NCBI GenBank assembly: GCA_025331125.1
Contig: JAOALB010000039.1
Span: 1 to 64,000 of the forward strand
Reading direction: 5' to 3'
DNA length: 64,000 nucleotides
DNA from: Mycogone perniciosa
Lineage: Eukaryota > Ascomycota > Sordariomycetes > Hypocreales > Hypocreaceae
Part shown: positions 55,126 to 64,000 of the stretch, piece by piece
How positions within the stretch are numbered: position 1 is the first letter of the stretch
How the letters are laid out: the number at the start of each line of letters is the position of its first letter
The notes under the pieces: model-generated
The model's database searches: none
What the model was told of the DNA's origin: nothing
Seen by the model: the letters and a program-made list of their open reading frames with translations, nothing else
Translations under genes and position numbers: made by a program

Positions 55126-56346
55126 ATGTATTTCCTATCCTTTTTGAGCTACCTGGGCGTCCTGGCTGCTGCCCACACACTCCCTCATCGATACAGCTAT
55201 GGCGCGAGCCACCGAATGCCCAAAAAGCAGTCTTTGCCATCATTTATGCCACAGGTCAAGAGTGCCCAACTCCTCGCAAATGTGACTGATCCGGATCTCA
55301 GCCGTGATTCGTGCGGTTCAGTCAAGATGGGGTTCCGAAGCCTGTGGACATGTCGCGACACATCCATTCGCATCCCCAATACCGACCAGTACGCTTTCGT
55401 TTTCGTCAACTCCGTCGGCTGGACCGACCACTGCATGGACGGATCACCAGCTATTCAGGAAGGGGGGCCAGAAGGCGGGGGATCCGATGGCGCCAACAAC
55501 ATTCTGCTCATGAAGGGGCCCCAGCCAACCCTCCCGACTTTCTATCCTCTAAGCCCTGATATGTGCCCGCAGTCCGGCAGATGTGAAAATGGTACGACTC
55601 GCTGGACGGGCTGGCCAGATTCTCCCCCACTGGTTACAGACACGGCAGCAGATGGGACGATCACTGCATACACTTGGGTGTCAAACCATCACATGGTCAG
55701 TGACACCTTTGAGGTTTTGACCCCCCAGCCGTCCACGACTCTGTACAAGATGACCTACAAGCCAAATCTGGATCCGAACGTTGTGCCAAATGTGACGACA
55801 GTTGACACGGCTTTCTGGAAGGAGCATGAGATCGGATTTGGGACTTATGGCAACGTTGTCAAGGACGGCTTTGCCTATCTGTACGGCCTTGCGGGTACTG
55901 GAGGAGTCGCCTTGGCAAAGGTTCCCGTCAGCCATGTTGAGAACAGGTCAATATACCAGTACTTTGTCAACGGTGCGTGGACGAACACGATGCCAGACAT
56001 CAACAACACAGCCGCTGCTGTCCCAAATGCGGGGACAACTGGGCAAGGAACGTTTTACTACTCGGAACGACATCAGTCATTTGTCTGGATCGGCCAGGCC
56101 AGCCCCAGCGTTTGGGCAGACTTTTACATCACCACGGCGCCAAGTCCGGATGGCCCTTGGATCAGCCCGTATCTGCTCTACCAGGGCGCAAATGGCGACG
56201 GAGACTTGCCTTCGTACAGCTTGCAAGCTCATCCCGACATGCTTCGTGCGTCTGACGACGGGATCTATCTGACGTGGACGCAGTATTTCAAAGCCAGCAC
56301 GTACACGGCGTACGTGACCCCGCTCGTATACGTTTCGTTTGTTTAG
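55126..56346 (+). CDS. Secreted protein, possibly DUF4185-like beta-propeller
   Basis: Single exon, 406 aa. A signal peptide is clear (MYFLSFLSYLGVLAAAHT, cleavage near residue 16-18). The mature chain has paired cysteines (DSCGS, WTCRD, DHCMD, DMCPQSGRC) and several N-glycosylation sequons (NVT, NGT, NRS, NNT). It is rich in Gly, Trp, Tyr and Thr with repeated strand-like segments (FAYLYGLAGTGGVALAKVP, GTFYYSERHQSFVWIGQASPS, GIYLTWTQYF), which suggests a small beta-propeller of the kind seen in sugar-binding or DUF4185 proteins. The family name is tentative. No catalytic motif is evident. Confidence 0.75.
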   Translation: MYFLSFLSYLGVLAAAHTLPHRYSYGASHRMPKKQSLPSFMPQVKSAQLLANVTDPDLSRDSCGSVKMGFRSLWTCRDTSIRIPNTDQYAFVFVNSVGWTDHCMDGSPAIQEGGPEGGGSDGANNILLMKGPQPTLPTFYPLSPDMCPQSGRCENGTTRWTGWPDSPPLVTDTAADGTITAYTWVSNHHMVSDTFEVLTPQPSTTLYKMTYKPNLDPNVVPNVTTVDTAFWKEHEIGFGTYGNVVKDGFAYLYGLAGTGGVALAKVPVSHVENRSIYQYFVNGAWTNTMPDINNTAAAVPNAGTTGQGTFYYSERHQSFVWIGQASPSVWADFYITTAPSPDGPWISPYLLYQGANGDGDLPSYSLQAHPDMLRASDDGIYLTWTQYFKASTYTAYVTPLVYVSFV

Positions 56347-57326
56347 AAGTTGAGAATCGGATTGGATTGGATTAGACATGGAGTGGATATACCCCCTTGA
56401 GCGACGTTGACAGCAGGTGTTGGACATACTAGTAGTACTATATACATACATACAAAGTACATACATGATACATGCAGGCAGGGAGAACTTCGATCATGCG
56501 CTTTGGGTTGGGAGCCAGCGGCTTGGGAGTTCAGCCCTCCCTTTTTAGCCCTTCTTTTTCCCCTTGGTGGAACCTGGAGCCGGAGTTACATGGACAAGGG
56601 AGGCTGGCTCTGACATGAGAGCCTCCAAGTCAAGGGAGAAGAAATAAAATAAAAAGAAAGAAAAAGAAGAAAAAGAGAAAGCAAAGGCAGAATCCTTATC
56701 GACTAATACGAAAATCACTTCCTATTACCAGAGTTGGAACAGCTTCGTCTGTTGTGTCAGTCTGCATGTGTGCATTGCTGTCATGGGTCTTATCTGCAAT
56801 ATGCAAGGTTTTGAGCGGTGAGCTGGAAAGATTTTCGATACATGGCTCGTCCACATGTGACACGTATGAACTGCTGGCAATTTATCTCCGAACTGGGTTA
56901 CGAGTGGCTATTTTGGACCAATTCCTCCATCTTTGGGAAACGATGGGGATTTCATGCATATATGCCTTAAGATGATTGCGCTCGGGTAGACGTAGAGAGA
57001 GACAGAGAGAGACAGAGAGAGAGATAGGATATAGAGGCCTCATCACCTCGGCAGTGAGGTCTTTGTCTTCCATCCATACCAACTAAAAAAAATCAGGGCG
57101 CTGAAAAAAAAAGCCTAGAGGGGGAGCTGGTCTTATCCTCTAGTAGCCGCCAGCCCACCAATCCGAGCCATCCAGCAAGCCTCCCCGCCATCCATAGCCC
57201 GAACCAACTGGCTTTCCGTCTCCACAACTGTGAAGCCTCTGAATATCCGTTGATTATCGTCATCGGGCTGGAAGCCCAACTTCTTTTTCTTCTCTCCTCC
57301 TCCTCGCTACAGCATAGAGACCCATC
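56347..57326. other. Intergenic region with simple repeats
   Basis: About 980 bp. It contains a purine-rich A/G tract (56637-56685) and a GAGA/GACAGA microsatellite (56993-57026) upstream of the DUF1776 gene, and A runs near 57085-57110. No gene is called. Confidence 0.6.
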
Positions 57327-59030
57327 ATGGCGACCGACAACCAGCAGGCTCTGGACGTGGTGAGTATATATCCATCTCGACGAGAAGCTGCCGTCTCTAC
57401 ATAGCTGCTAACATGGCCCGCTTCCTCAAAGTTATCGACCGTCTCGGCACACGTGCGTCGATATGCAGACCATGCCGCCGAGTTCCTCGATAAAAATGTC
57501 GACCGGGCGTCCGAGACTGTCCGTGAGAAGCTTTCGACTGTGGAATGGCTCCCAGACATGATAAAACCCGTGCCCCCGCCAAAGCTGGAGGTGATTGTGG
57601 TGCCGCTGTCCAAGATCCAGCAGGTGCAGAACTGGTTCTCAAGGAACAAGTACCTCATCGGCTTCATGGTTGTGCTTAGCGGCACGATTGCCTACAAGGG
57701 CTACCAGAGGAACCAGTCTCTGCGAAAGGTCCGGAGGGCAAAGAGGGCGAAGAATGGCGGACGGACAGAAGTGGTCGTCATTGCTGGCTCTCCCCGGCTG
57801 CCACTGACCAAGTCCTTGGCCCTGGATCTCGAAAGACGGGGATTCATCGTCTTCATTGTGTGCAACATTGCCGAGGATGAGGCTGCGGTCCAGTCTTTCG
57901 CCCGCCCGGATATTCTGCCTCTGACCATCGATACCACCAACGTGAGTCTCTATCACATAATAGCTCATCTTGACGCAAGGGATGAAAATACTGACTGCAA
58001 ACCCCAGCCCCCCAATGCTGGCATTGCCATTGAGCGATTCGCTCACTTCCTCACATCACCAAGAGCTCCTGGGCCCAACATGAAGGCGAACCAGCTGACC
58101 CTCAAATCCGTTTTCCTGATCCCCAGCCTCCACTATCAAACTTCTCCCATCGCAACTATCCCGCCATCAAGCTTTGCCGACCTCTTCAACACCCACCTCC
58201 TGCAACCCATCCTTACCATCCAAACCTTCCTGCCGCTACTCACATCCCGGCTCAGCCCGATAGGCGAGAAATGGGTCCCTCCCAAGGTCCTCGTCTTCAC
58301 CCCATCCATCATCTCCTCCATCAACCCGCCTTTCCACGCCCCCGAGGCTACCGTCTGCTCCGCACTGTCGGCCTTCACGGAAGTTTTGACTGCCGAACTG
58401 CGACCTCTTGACATCCCCGTGACCCATATGCAGCTTGGTACTTTCGACTTCTCTGGTTTCGTCCCCATCCGTCCAGGAGGTCCTCTCCATGGTCTGGTCA
58501 CAAGCGCTGGCAATCCTGAAGACACTTTGATCTGGCCCGATGGTGCCAGGCACGTGTACGGCCGCAACTTCGTCGCCCAGACCAGTTCTGCCATCTCTGG
58601 AGCTCGAATCCGCGGCCTCAAGGGCAGCTCGCTTCGTCACCTCAACAACGCTGTTTTCGACGTTCTCGATGGCGACATCAAGGCCGACACCGTGCGGGTC
58701 GGTCTCGGTGCCAGCATCTACGGCTTTGTCGGCCGCTGGGCTCCTCGTGGTCTTGTCTCCTGGATGATGGGCATCCGCAAGGTCGACGAGCTGTCGACGT
58801 GGAAGACGAGCTCATATGAGGGCTCCGACGACGGAAGCGAGGACGGCGAAGAGGGGGCAGAGGATATCGGCGCATCTAAGGAGTTCATCGCTGTGCCTTC
58901 GGAGAAGAACGTGTGGGGCTCTGGTGAGCCTGAGGGCAACCTCTGGGCGCAAGCCAACGGCGGTGCTGCCCCTGCTGCTACTACTACCGCTGCTGCTGCT
59001 GCCGCCGCCGCCGCCGCGCCTGCTTCTTAA
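57327..59030 (+). CDS. DUF1776 family protein (membrane-anchored Rossmann-like)
   Basis: Predicted exons: 57327-57359, 57432-57941 and 58008-59030, total 521 aa. The first exon encodes MATDNQQALDV. An amphipathic region (AHVRRYADHAAEFLDKNV) precedes a single membrane segment, YLIGFMVVLSGTIAY (about residue 90). Then comes a short-chain-dehydrogenase-like fold: EVVVIAGSPRLPLTKSLALDLERRGF, and later FTPSIISSINPPFHAPEATVCSALSAFTEVL. The SDR catalytic YxxxK is not obvious. The C-terminus is acidic and ends in a poly-Ala run encoded by GCT/GCC repeats. DUF1776 proteins are fungal, and one is reported as mitochondrial. The second intron (66 nt) is itself open in frame. Confidence 0.85.
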
Positions 59031-59412
59031 TTTCTTTTCTTCTTACGACGGGATTGTCCCAGGGAGGATTTTTGCCATGACTGGAGCATATTTAACGACC
59101 CGTATTTAACGGCTGGATATTATGTGTGCATGAAAAGGAACCACTCCAACTTTATCAACGGTTACATAGACGTGTCTACGACTTCGTTGAACATGATTAT
59201 TTCCTTATAACACTTTGTGACTTGTGAATTGCATTGTATGTCTTCCGTTTTGTGTACATGAGCTTGACTTAGAAACGTCAACTTCTGCTAGTTCCCCGAC
59301 CCGTAGCTCCCATCCTAATAGGGTATCATAAAGACTTGAGCGACGCAACAACTTTACAACCTTGAACTGATTTCCCTTTCCATCCCATCCCTTTATGCTA
59401 TGATTTCCACAC
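59031..59412. other. Convergent 3' intergenic region
   Basis: 382 bp between the ends of the DUF1776 gene (+) and yth1 (-); 3'-UTR-like. Confidence 0.6.
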
Positions 59413-60201
59413 TCAATGTCCTCTGCCTCGAAACCGTCTGTCTCTCCCACCACCACCGCCTCCCCTCCATCTTCCACCACCCCCTCTGCCGTGCCGTCCA
59501 CCATGTCTCCCATCATCCCTATCCCTCTGCATATCCCTAAACCGATCTCCATCGTCATCCATCATCTGTCGCATCTCTCCCCTCGCCTCATCCTCAGTCT
59601 TCTCCGCGCTCTTAGGCACAGGCTTCTCCAAATCCTTGGACCACTTCGGATGTGCACCCGACCTACACTCCAGCCCATCGGGGCAAAACCCCGCTAGATA
59701 AAACGGACACAGCTTACGCCGTACATGTTTCTTCGAACACAGCGGGCCTAGCGGACAGAACCCCATATCGTAGTGCGGACACGGCGGCAGCCTCGACAGC
59801 GGATCGACGTGTAAATACAGACACTCCTCCCCGTTGGAGCAGTACCCGTTGCGCATGAAGAAATTGCACTCGGGCATCTTGCGCAGGTTGTACTCGTGGA
59901 GGAATTCGCAGTGCTCACCCTTTTTGCAGAGGCCTCGGAGCCAGTGCTTGCAGACGAGGGAGTTGAGGCCGCCGGAGGGTTGTTGCGCGCTGGCGGAGCG
60001 GCCGTCCGAGACGTGGCGCTCGGAGCAGCGGGTGCCGTTGGGGCAGTTGCCGGTCTGGAAGGCTTTGCATATGGGACGATCGGGGGAGAGGCCGACTTGG
60101 TATGTTTGGCGGAGGAATGGAGAGAAGCGGAAGTTGTAGGATTGCGCGGTGTGGTTGAGGATGGCCGACGCGGGACCTTCAGAGGCGGCGGCGGTCGCCA
60201 T
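59413..60201 (-). CDS. yth1: Yth1/CPSF30, CCCH zinc-finger mRNA 3'-end processing factor
   Basis: Single exon, 262 aa. Five CCCH zinc fingers occupy about residues 42-190: CKAFQTGNCPNGTRCSERH, CKHWLRGLCKKGEHCEFLH, CNFFMRNGYCSNGEECLYLH, CPHYDMGFCPLGPLCSKKH and CPFYLAGFCPDGLECRSGAH. The C-terminal tail is RG/RGG-rich (GRGGGGRWRGGGGGGR), with an acidic MMDDDGDR element before it. Yth1 is a core subunit of the cleavage and polyadenylation factor and recognises the polyadenylation signal. Length and finger number match the family. Confidence 0.95.
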   Translation of the reverse strand: MATAAASEGPASAILNHTAQSYNFRFSPFLRQTYQVGLSPDRPICKAFQTGNCPNGTRCSERHVSDGRSASAQQPSGGLNSLVCKHWLRGLCKKGEHCEFLHEYNLRKMPECNFFMRNGYCSNGEECLYLHVDPLSRLPPCPHYDMGFCPLGPLCSKKHVRRKLCPFYLAGFCPDGLECRSGAHPKWSKDLEKPVPKSAEKTEDEARGEMRQMMDDDGDRFRDMQRDRDDGRHGGRHGRGGGGRWRGGGGGGRDRRFRGRGH

Positions 60202-60573
60202 TGTGTGGGAGGTCGTAATTCCCGTGAGTAATATTTGATTGACTGCTGTGTAATATGCGCTGCAGCTTTAGTTATGCGATGCGACTTTCAAGAGCGCGGG
60301 CCGAAGGGAGTGGACGAGGTTAGGATACGGTTGTTTGGTGAGGCAATGTTAGGAAGAGCTCTGAAAGCTTCAGCCACATTCTCATAACAGATATGTCAGC
60401 CACACCTGACGTTGCCTCTGCTTGTCAATACAACACCCCCCTTCTGGCTCCTCCTCCTACATTCCGACTGCTTCTTTACAACACCACAAGTTCAACACTA
60501 CACATTCTGACCGCGTTCTCTCGCGCCTTTTTACGATTCCCTATTATACAACTAGAGTTTTTAATGAGTAACC
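60202..60573. other. Intergenic region between yth1 and the transposase relic
   Basis: About 370 bp with the yth1 promoter side. No terminal inverted repeat could be identified for the neighbouring transposase relic. Confidence 0.5.
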
Positions 60574-61185
60574 ATGTCTGATCATGTGAAGAGTGATAAC
60601 CAAAACGCGACCAAGGGGGTTCAAACTCGTGCATCTCAACGGACCGCTGCAAAACGAAGGGGAATCCCAAAGACAACACCCCTTAACCCTTTGAGCGGCG
60701 CTTCACCCAAGTCCGCAGCCCGAGAATCTCCGCAGTGGCTTTCTAAAAAGTAGGAAGGCCATGTCCGTGGATGGATACTGACCCAAGCCGCTGTTGGATG
60801 CCCCCCAACGCACCAAGAACTCGAAACTTTCGTGGCTCGGGTTCTCGAGGTAGCCGGCGATAAAAGACCACTGGAGAAACGCTGGACAGCCGGATTTTTA
60901 CGCCGTAACCCGGAAGTCAAGTCTTTGAGGGGCAAGTTGGTTGCTTCAGCAAAGATTGCTGGGGCTTCGACTGAAATCGCTCAACCGTCTGATGCTGCCG
61001 ACCATGAAAAAGATCCCAGCCCAACACCGATACAAGATGGAGGAGATGAGGATTCCCGAGGAGCTAAGGAACGATGGCCTCGTGCTTGGAAACTCGCTGA
61101 AAGTCGCAGTGATGAAGATCCTTCCTGGATGGAGTTGTTGAAGCACAATCATCGTGTGTCTCTCGAAAATGAGTCGATCGATTGA
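60574..61185 (+). pseudogene. Relic of a pogo/Fot-type transposase (DNA-binding half only)
   Basis: From ATG 60574 one frame reads a psq-type helix-turn-helix (AAKRRGIPKTT..LSGASPKSAARES) up to a TAG at 60751-60753. It then continues in the same frame as a CENP-B/Tc5-type helix-turn-helix (RGWILTQAAVGCPPTHQELE, RWTAGFLRRNPEVKSLRGK) to a stop at 61185. The TAG stands where relatives have Gln, so CAG became TAG, a C-to-T change in a CpA context as made by RIP. The DDE catalytic domain is missing. It could instead be a domesticated fragment starting after the TAG, but nothing shows expression. Confidence 0.75.
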
Positions 61186-61681
61186 GCCACTTGTTATTTT
61201 TGACAGCCCAACTGCTCAGCAGCAATTGTTTCCCCAAAGACATCGCTTTCCCCGGTTGTTGGAACTTCTCATCGTATGAAAAAGGCTTAGACTGCTGATC
61301 ATATGGCGTTGAAGTGGCTCCAAGCTAACTCTCAAACAAAGCCTCGAGGGGAGTAGAAAAGACGTCTTATTGTTGGTGGTTATTAAAGTTATTGTACTGA
61401 CTAGTAATTCCTTTATGGGTGCCATAAAACGATATCCAGGCCATGGCCTGTTAATATAGCTAAACTGTTGATAAACCCAATGGCCATCATCGGCCCTCAT
61501 CCTCAGGACATCCCAACTTACCTGTACTCTATCACTTATTCCAATGAGCCTCCCCAAAGCATCCCTGTAAAGGATGAAAATAATTACAAAATCCATCAAT
61601 TTCACATCTTGTCGGGTATCTATATCGTACTATCTCCAATTCACAAACTCCTTATACCAAAGCTAATAGCAAGTACTCCTT
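61186..61681. other. Intergenic region between transposase relic and NACHT gene
   Basis: About 500 bp, AT-rich. It may contain further eroded transposon sequence and the 3' UTR of the NACHT gene. No gene was seen. Confidence 0.5.
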
Positions 61682-64000
61682 TCATTCCCAACAGAGCCAC
61701 CTAGGGAGCCTCCAAGATGAATTGGCTCGCCTCTCATGGACGATAAACTCCATACGCCGTCGCTCTTCTGGCGAAAAATACTCCCCTATCATCCTCAGCA
61801 CATCCATATGACCATCAGAACCAGGTACCGTCTGAGTAATGCAGGTTGCCTTGGGATCAGCACCGTGTTGTAAGAAACAGTTGATAATAGACTTCTGATT
61901 GTCTTTGATTGCCTGAGAAGTCTGGCCTTTGGATTTTAGGTGTGCCAAGTACGCCTTGCGGAGATACGCCTGCCATATCGGCATCTGCTGAGGCCCAAAC
62001 TGAGCAGGACGTGCGCCTTGACTGAGCAATAGATCAACCATTTCTGGGTTTGGTAGTTGGTCCGGACACATTCGGCTGTTTCGGGGGAATATTGCACGAT
62101 ACAATAACGGGACTCCCGGAGCCTTCAATGCCTGGGGCAATTTCTCTTTGACGTAAAGTCGCAGGTCCTTCTGAACCATCAGACCGACGAAGGAGTCACC
62201 ATCTATATTCAACGCGCTATTGCCTGGACGACAGCCATGAGCCATCACACGTTGAAGCTCATCCAGCAATGCCACCTGAGCGACCCCCCTCCTCTCCTCC
62301 AGCTTCTTGGCGTAGAATGTCATGTCGTCTAGGAGCTCCCAGAGTTCATCTTCATATATAGCCGCAAGAGGCCAACTATCTTGAGCAATCGACGCGGCCT
62401 TGATCACTTTGAGTAGACTGTGGCAGATGAACTCCTCGGGATCAAATGGCTTCTTCATCTTCTGCCTCAACAGCAATTGCGTTTCCTCGAGCGCAAGGAA
62501 ATCCCTCACCGTCCTGTGGAGAAAGTCCACCTGGTGTTCCGTCATCTCCTGCGCCTTTTGTGGGAGCGTTCGTGGCGTTCTGATTTTGATGAATTCCGGA
62601 CACCGTACTTGAATCCCGGCCTCCGCCTCCTGTGACCTCTTGACACATTCCTCCTCGCTCCACGGTTTTATTTCCGCCCTTAATGCACTAGAGCTGTCGC
62701 CGCCGATGAAGGAGTACACAATCACGTACATGGGTTCAACAGCGTGCTGGGCGACCTGGAGGATCTGAGCCGCCTCTTCTTGGTACTCATCCCCTACCGA
62801 TCCCAGCATCCTTTCGAACATCGAATTCAGTGTCTTGGGAATCTTTTGAAATCTCTCCTGTAACTCGGTCATTCGGTCGTGATTGCCAAGCCCCTGGAGA
62901 AGGCTTTCGATGACGAGGTAGACCCAAAGGAATACGCCATTGGAGTCCTTCACTATTTCCTCCACGAGCTTTCTAAGACGTTCTTGATCATCCAGTGACT
63001 TCGTGGCACTGACGTAGACGTTTCCCCTTTCAAACTTATCTTGCACATATCTCCGAATGTCGTCGTGGTTCTCGTTATGGACGTATAGTTTGTGGTTCTC
63101 GGATTGACCGAATTCCTGCTCGAAGGCATGCCACGGCCTGCTAGAGACACACAATTTGATGCCCGATAGCTTCGAGAGCGTCTTCATAACGTGGATTATC
63201 TCCTTCACATGGCTGCCAATATCGTTTTCGTTGCGAGTGCCTGCGTTACCCTGGTACTCATCCAGGCCGTCAATAAAAAAACAATACATGGGCGCACTCG
63301 AATCGAGGACCAAGTTTTCGAGTGTTTTCAACAAATCATCGCGACTCCAGGGTCGGTTTATGCCCCCTTCCCATCTTGAGGCACCAGCGGTGCGAATAGA
63401 AGATGGACATTGTCGCAAGATTTCGAACAACAACGACCACAAAAGCCCCTCCTGAGACTTTTGAAGGACCGTCCCTGAATACCAAAAGTAGAAACTGGCT
63501 TTCACCAGGGTCTTTGGTTTGGCCCATTCGAGAAGCGCCTCATCGGTGATGGCATGGGTGCTGACATACTTGGTCAGTGTAGATTTGCCGGATCCAGGAT
63601 CTCCGGTTATCCAGTAAGTGCCGTCGCCATTCTCCAGCCAATCTTTGAAGTGAAGCTTGGGGTCATAAACCCACTTCAGCGTGTCTTTGTGAGCGCCTAC
63701 GATGTCCTCCTGTCGATGTAGCATGCCGTCGAAGCGAAGACTATCAAGGATAGCATGCTCCTTTCTCAAGGAATGGACTCGTTCTGTCCAGTTGAAGAGT
63801 TGAGAGGCTATCTCTTCAAGATCCCGACAATGGCTCGACTCAATCGCAGTGACAACCTTTCTCCCGATTTCCTCGATATCATCGGCGTTGGTCATCCTGA
63901 GGCTTCGATTTTCGTCCAATATTCTCAAAATCGCACCCTCTATCTTTGACTGTCGGCCACTAGGAATATGCCAGTTAGTCGCACGAATAACAACGTCGTT
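61682..64000 (-). CDS. STAND/NACHT P-loop protein (fungal NLR-like), 5' end beyond window
   Basis: The frame is open from the right edge of the window to the stop at 61682, so the N-terminus lies outside. About 772 residues are visible. The NACHT core has Walker A TGDPGSGKSTLTKY, Walker B YCFFIDGLDEYQG and the CVSSRPW sensor-like motif. It is preceded by the usual linker (RLDENR..HSLRKEHAILDSLRF). Winged-helix-like sequence follows (FLHRTVRDFLA). The C-terminal part holds two ankyrin-like segments (NPEMVDLLLSQGARP and IINCFLQHGADPKA) in an otherwise unrecognised region. Such proteins are candidate self/non-self recognition or cell-death switches. The effector domain that would settle the role is outside the window. 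Confidence 0.85.
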   Translation of the reverse strand, partial: NDVVIRATNWHIPSGRQSKIEGAILRILDENRSLRMTNADDIEEIGRKVVTAIESSHCRDLEEIASQLFNWTERVHSLRKEHAILDSLRFDGMLHRQEDIVGAHKDTLKWVYDPKLHFKDWLENGDGTYWITGDPGSGKSTLTKYVSTHAITDEALLEWAKPKTLVKASFYFWYSGTVLQKSQEGLLWSLLFEILRQCPSSIRTAGASRWEGGINRPWSRDDLLKTLENLVLDSSAPMYCFFIDGLDEYQGNAGTRNENDIGSHVKEIIHVMKTLSKLSGIKLCVSSRPWHAFEQEFGQSENHKLYVHNENHDDIRRYVQDKFERGNVYVSATKSLDDQERLRKLVEEIVKDSNGVFLWVYLVIESLLQGLGNHDRMTELQERFQKIPKTLNSMFERMLGSVGDEYQEEAAQILQVAQHAVEPMYVIVYSFIGGDSSSALRAEIKPWSEEECVKRSQEAEAGIQVRCPEFIKIRTPRTLPQKAQEMTEHQVDFLHRTVRDFLALEETQLLLRQKMKKPFDPEEFICHSLLKVIKAASIAQDSWPLAAIYEDELWELLDDMTFYAKKLEERRGVAQVALLDELQRVMAHGCRPGNSALNIDGDSFVGLMVQKDLRLYVKEKLPQALKAPGVPLLYRAIFPRNSRMCPDQLPNPEMVDLLLSQGARPAQFGPQQMPIWQAYLRKAYLAHLKSKGQTSQAIKDNQKSIINCFLQHGADPKATCITQTVPGSDGHMDVLRMIGEYFSPEERRRMEFIVHERRANSSWRLPRWLCWE

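Overview
The window is nuclear DNA of a filamentous ascomycete (Pezizomycotina, most likely a sordariomycete and possibly Hypocreales). The genes carry many short introns of about 45-70 nt with GT..AG ends. They encode fungal markers such as NoxA, a hybrid histidine kinase with several PAS domains, DUF1776, Scm3, and a STAND/NACHT protein. A pogo-type transposase relic carries a RIP-like nonsense change. Exon structures below were built by hand; reading frame was checked arithmetically across every junction given, but no transcript data were available.

Layout, left to right. 1-75: poly-C run. 0.2-2.6 kb: CAF-1 subunit Cac2 (-). 3.3 kb: tRNA-Thr. 5.6-10.5 kb: ABCC-type transporter (+). 10.8-13.3 kb: AAA ATPase (-). 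14.2-15.7 kb: Atg6/Beclin (-), divergent from an Scm3-like centromere protein (16.2-19.2 kb, +). 19.9-21.3 kb: casein kinase 2 alpha (-). 22.3-23.7 kb: two small conserved proteins (-). 24.6-26.4 kb: Atg14 (+). 26.4-30.96 kb: a gene-free tract made of tandem hairpin-forming modules. 30.96-34.4 kb: a large orphan membrane/acidic reading frame (-) interrupted by one in-frame TAG. 35.4-36.2 kb: small membrane protein (+). 36.2-40 kb: gene-poor, with a decayed paralogue fragment of the orphan. 40-41.8 kb: NADPH oxidase NoxA (+), convergent with a hybrid histidine kinase (42.8-47.05 kb, -). 49.8-51.1 kb: Wss1 protease (-). 51.7 kb: tRNA-Cys (+). 52.1-53.9 kb: amidase (-). 55.1-56.3 kb: secreted protein (+). 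57.3-59.0 kb: DUF1776 protein (+). 59.4-60.2 kb: Yth1/CPSF30 (-). 60.6-61.2 kb: pogo-like transposase relic (+). 61.7 kb to the right edge: NACHT STAND protein (-), 5' end outside the window.

Functionally, Atg6 and Atg14 are two subunits of the same autophagy PI3-kinase complex I and lie only about 9 kb apart. Cac2, Scm3 and Wss1 are chromatin or genome-maintenance proteins. NoxA and the hybrid kinase are both redox/stress signalling candidates.

The most unusual signal is the 26.4-30.96 kb tract. Roughly 17-20 modules of about 180-210 bp each encode a series of nested inverted repeats. The stem sequences differ between modules, yet both arms change together. The same hairpin habit recurs in the Atg14 intron upstream (five copies of a 13-nt hairpin) and inside the coding repeats of the orphan gene downstream. 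This makes 25-34 kb a hairpin-rich neighbourhood that ordinary gene annotation does not explain.
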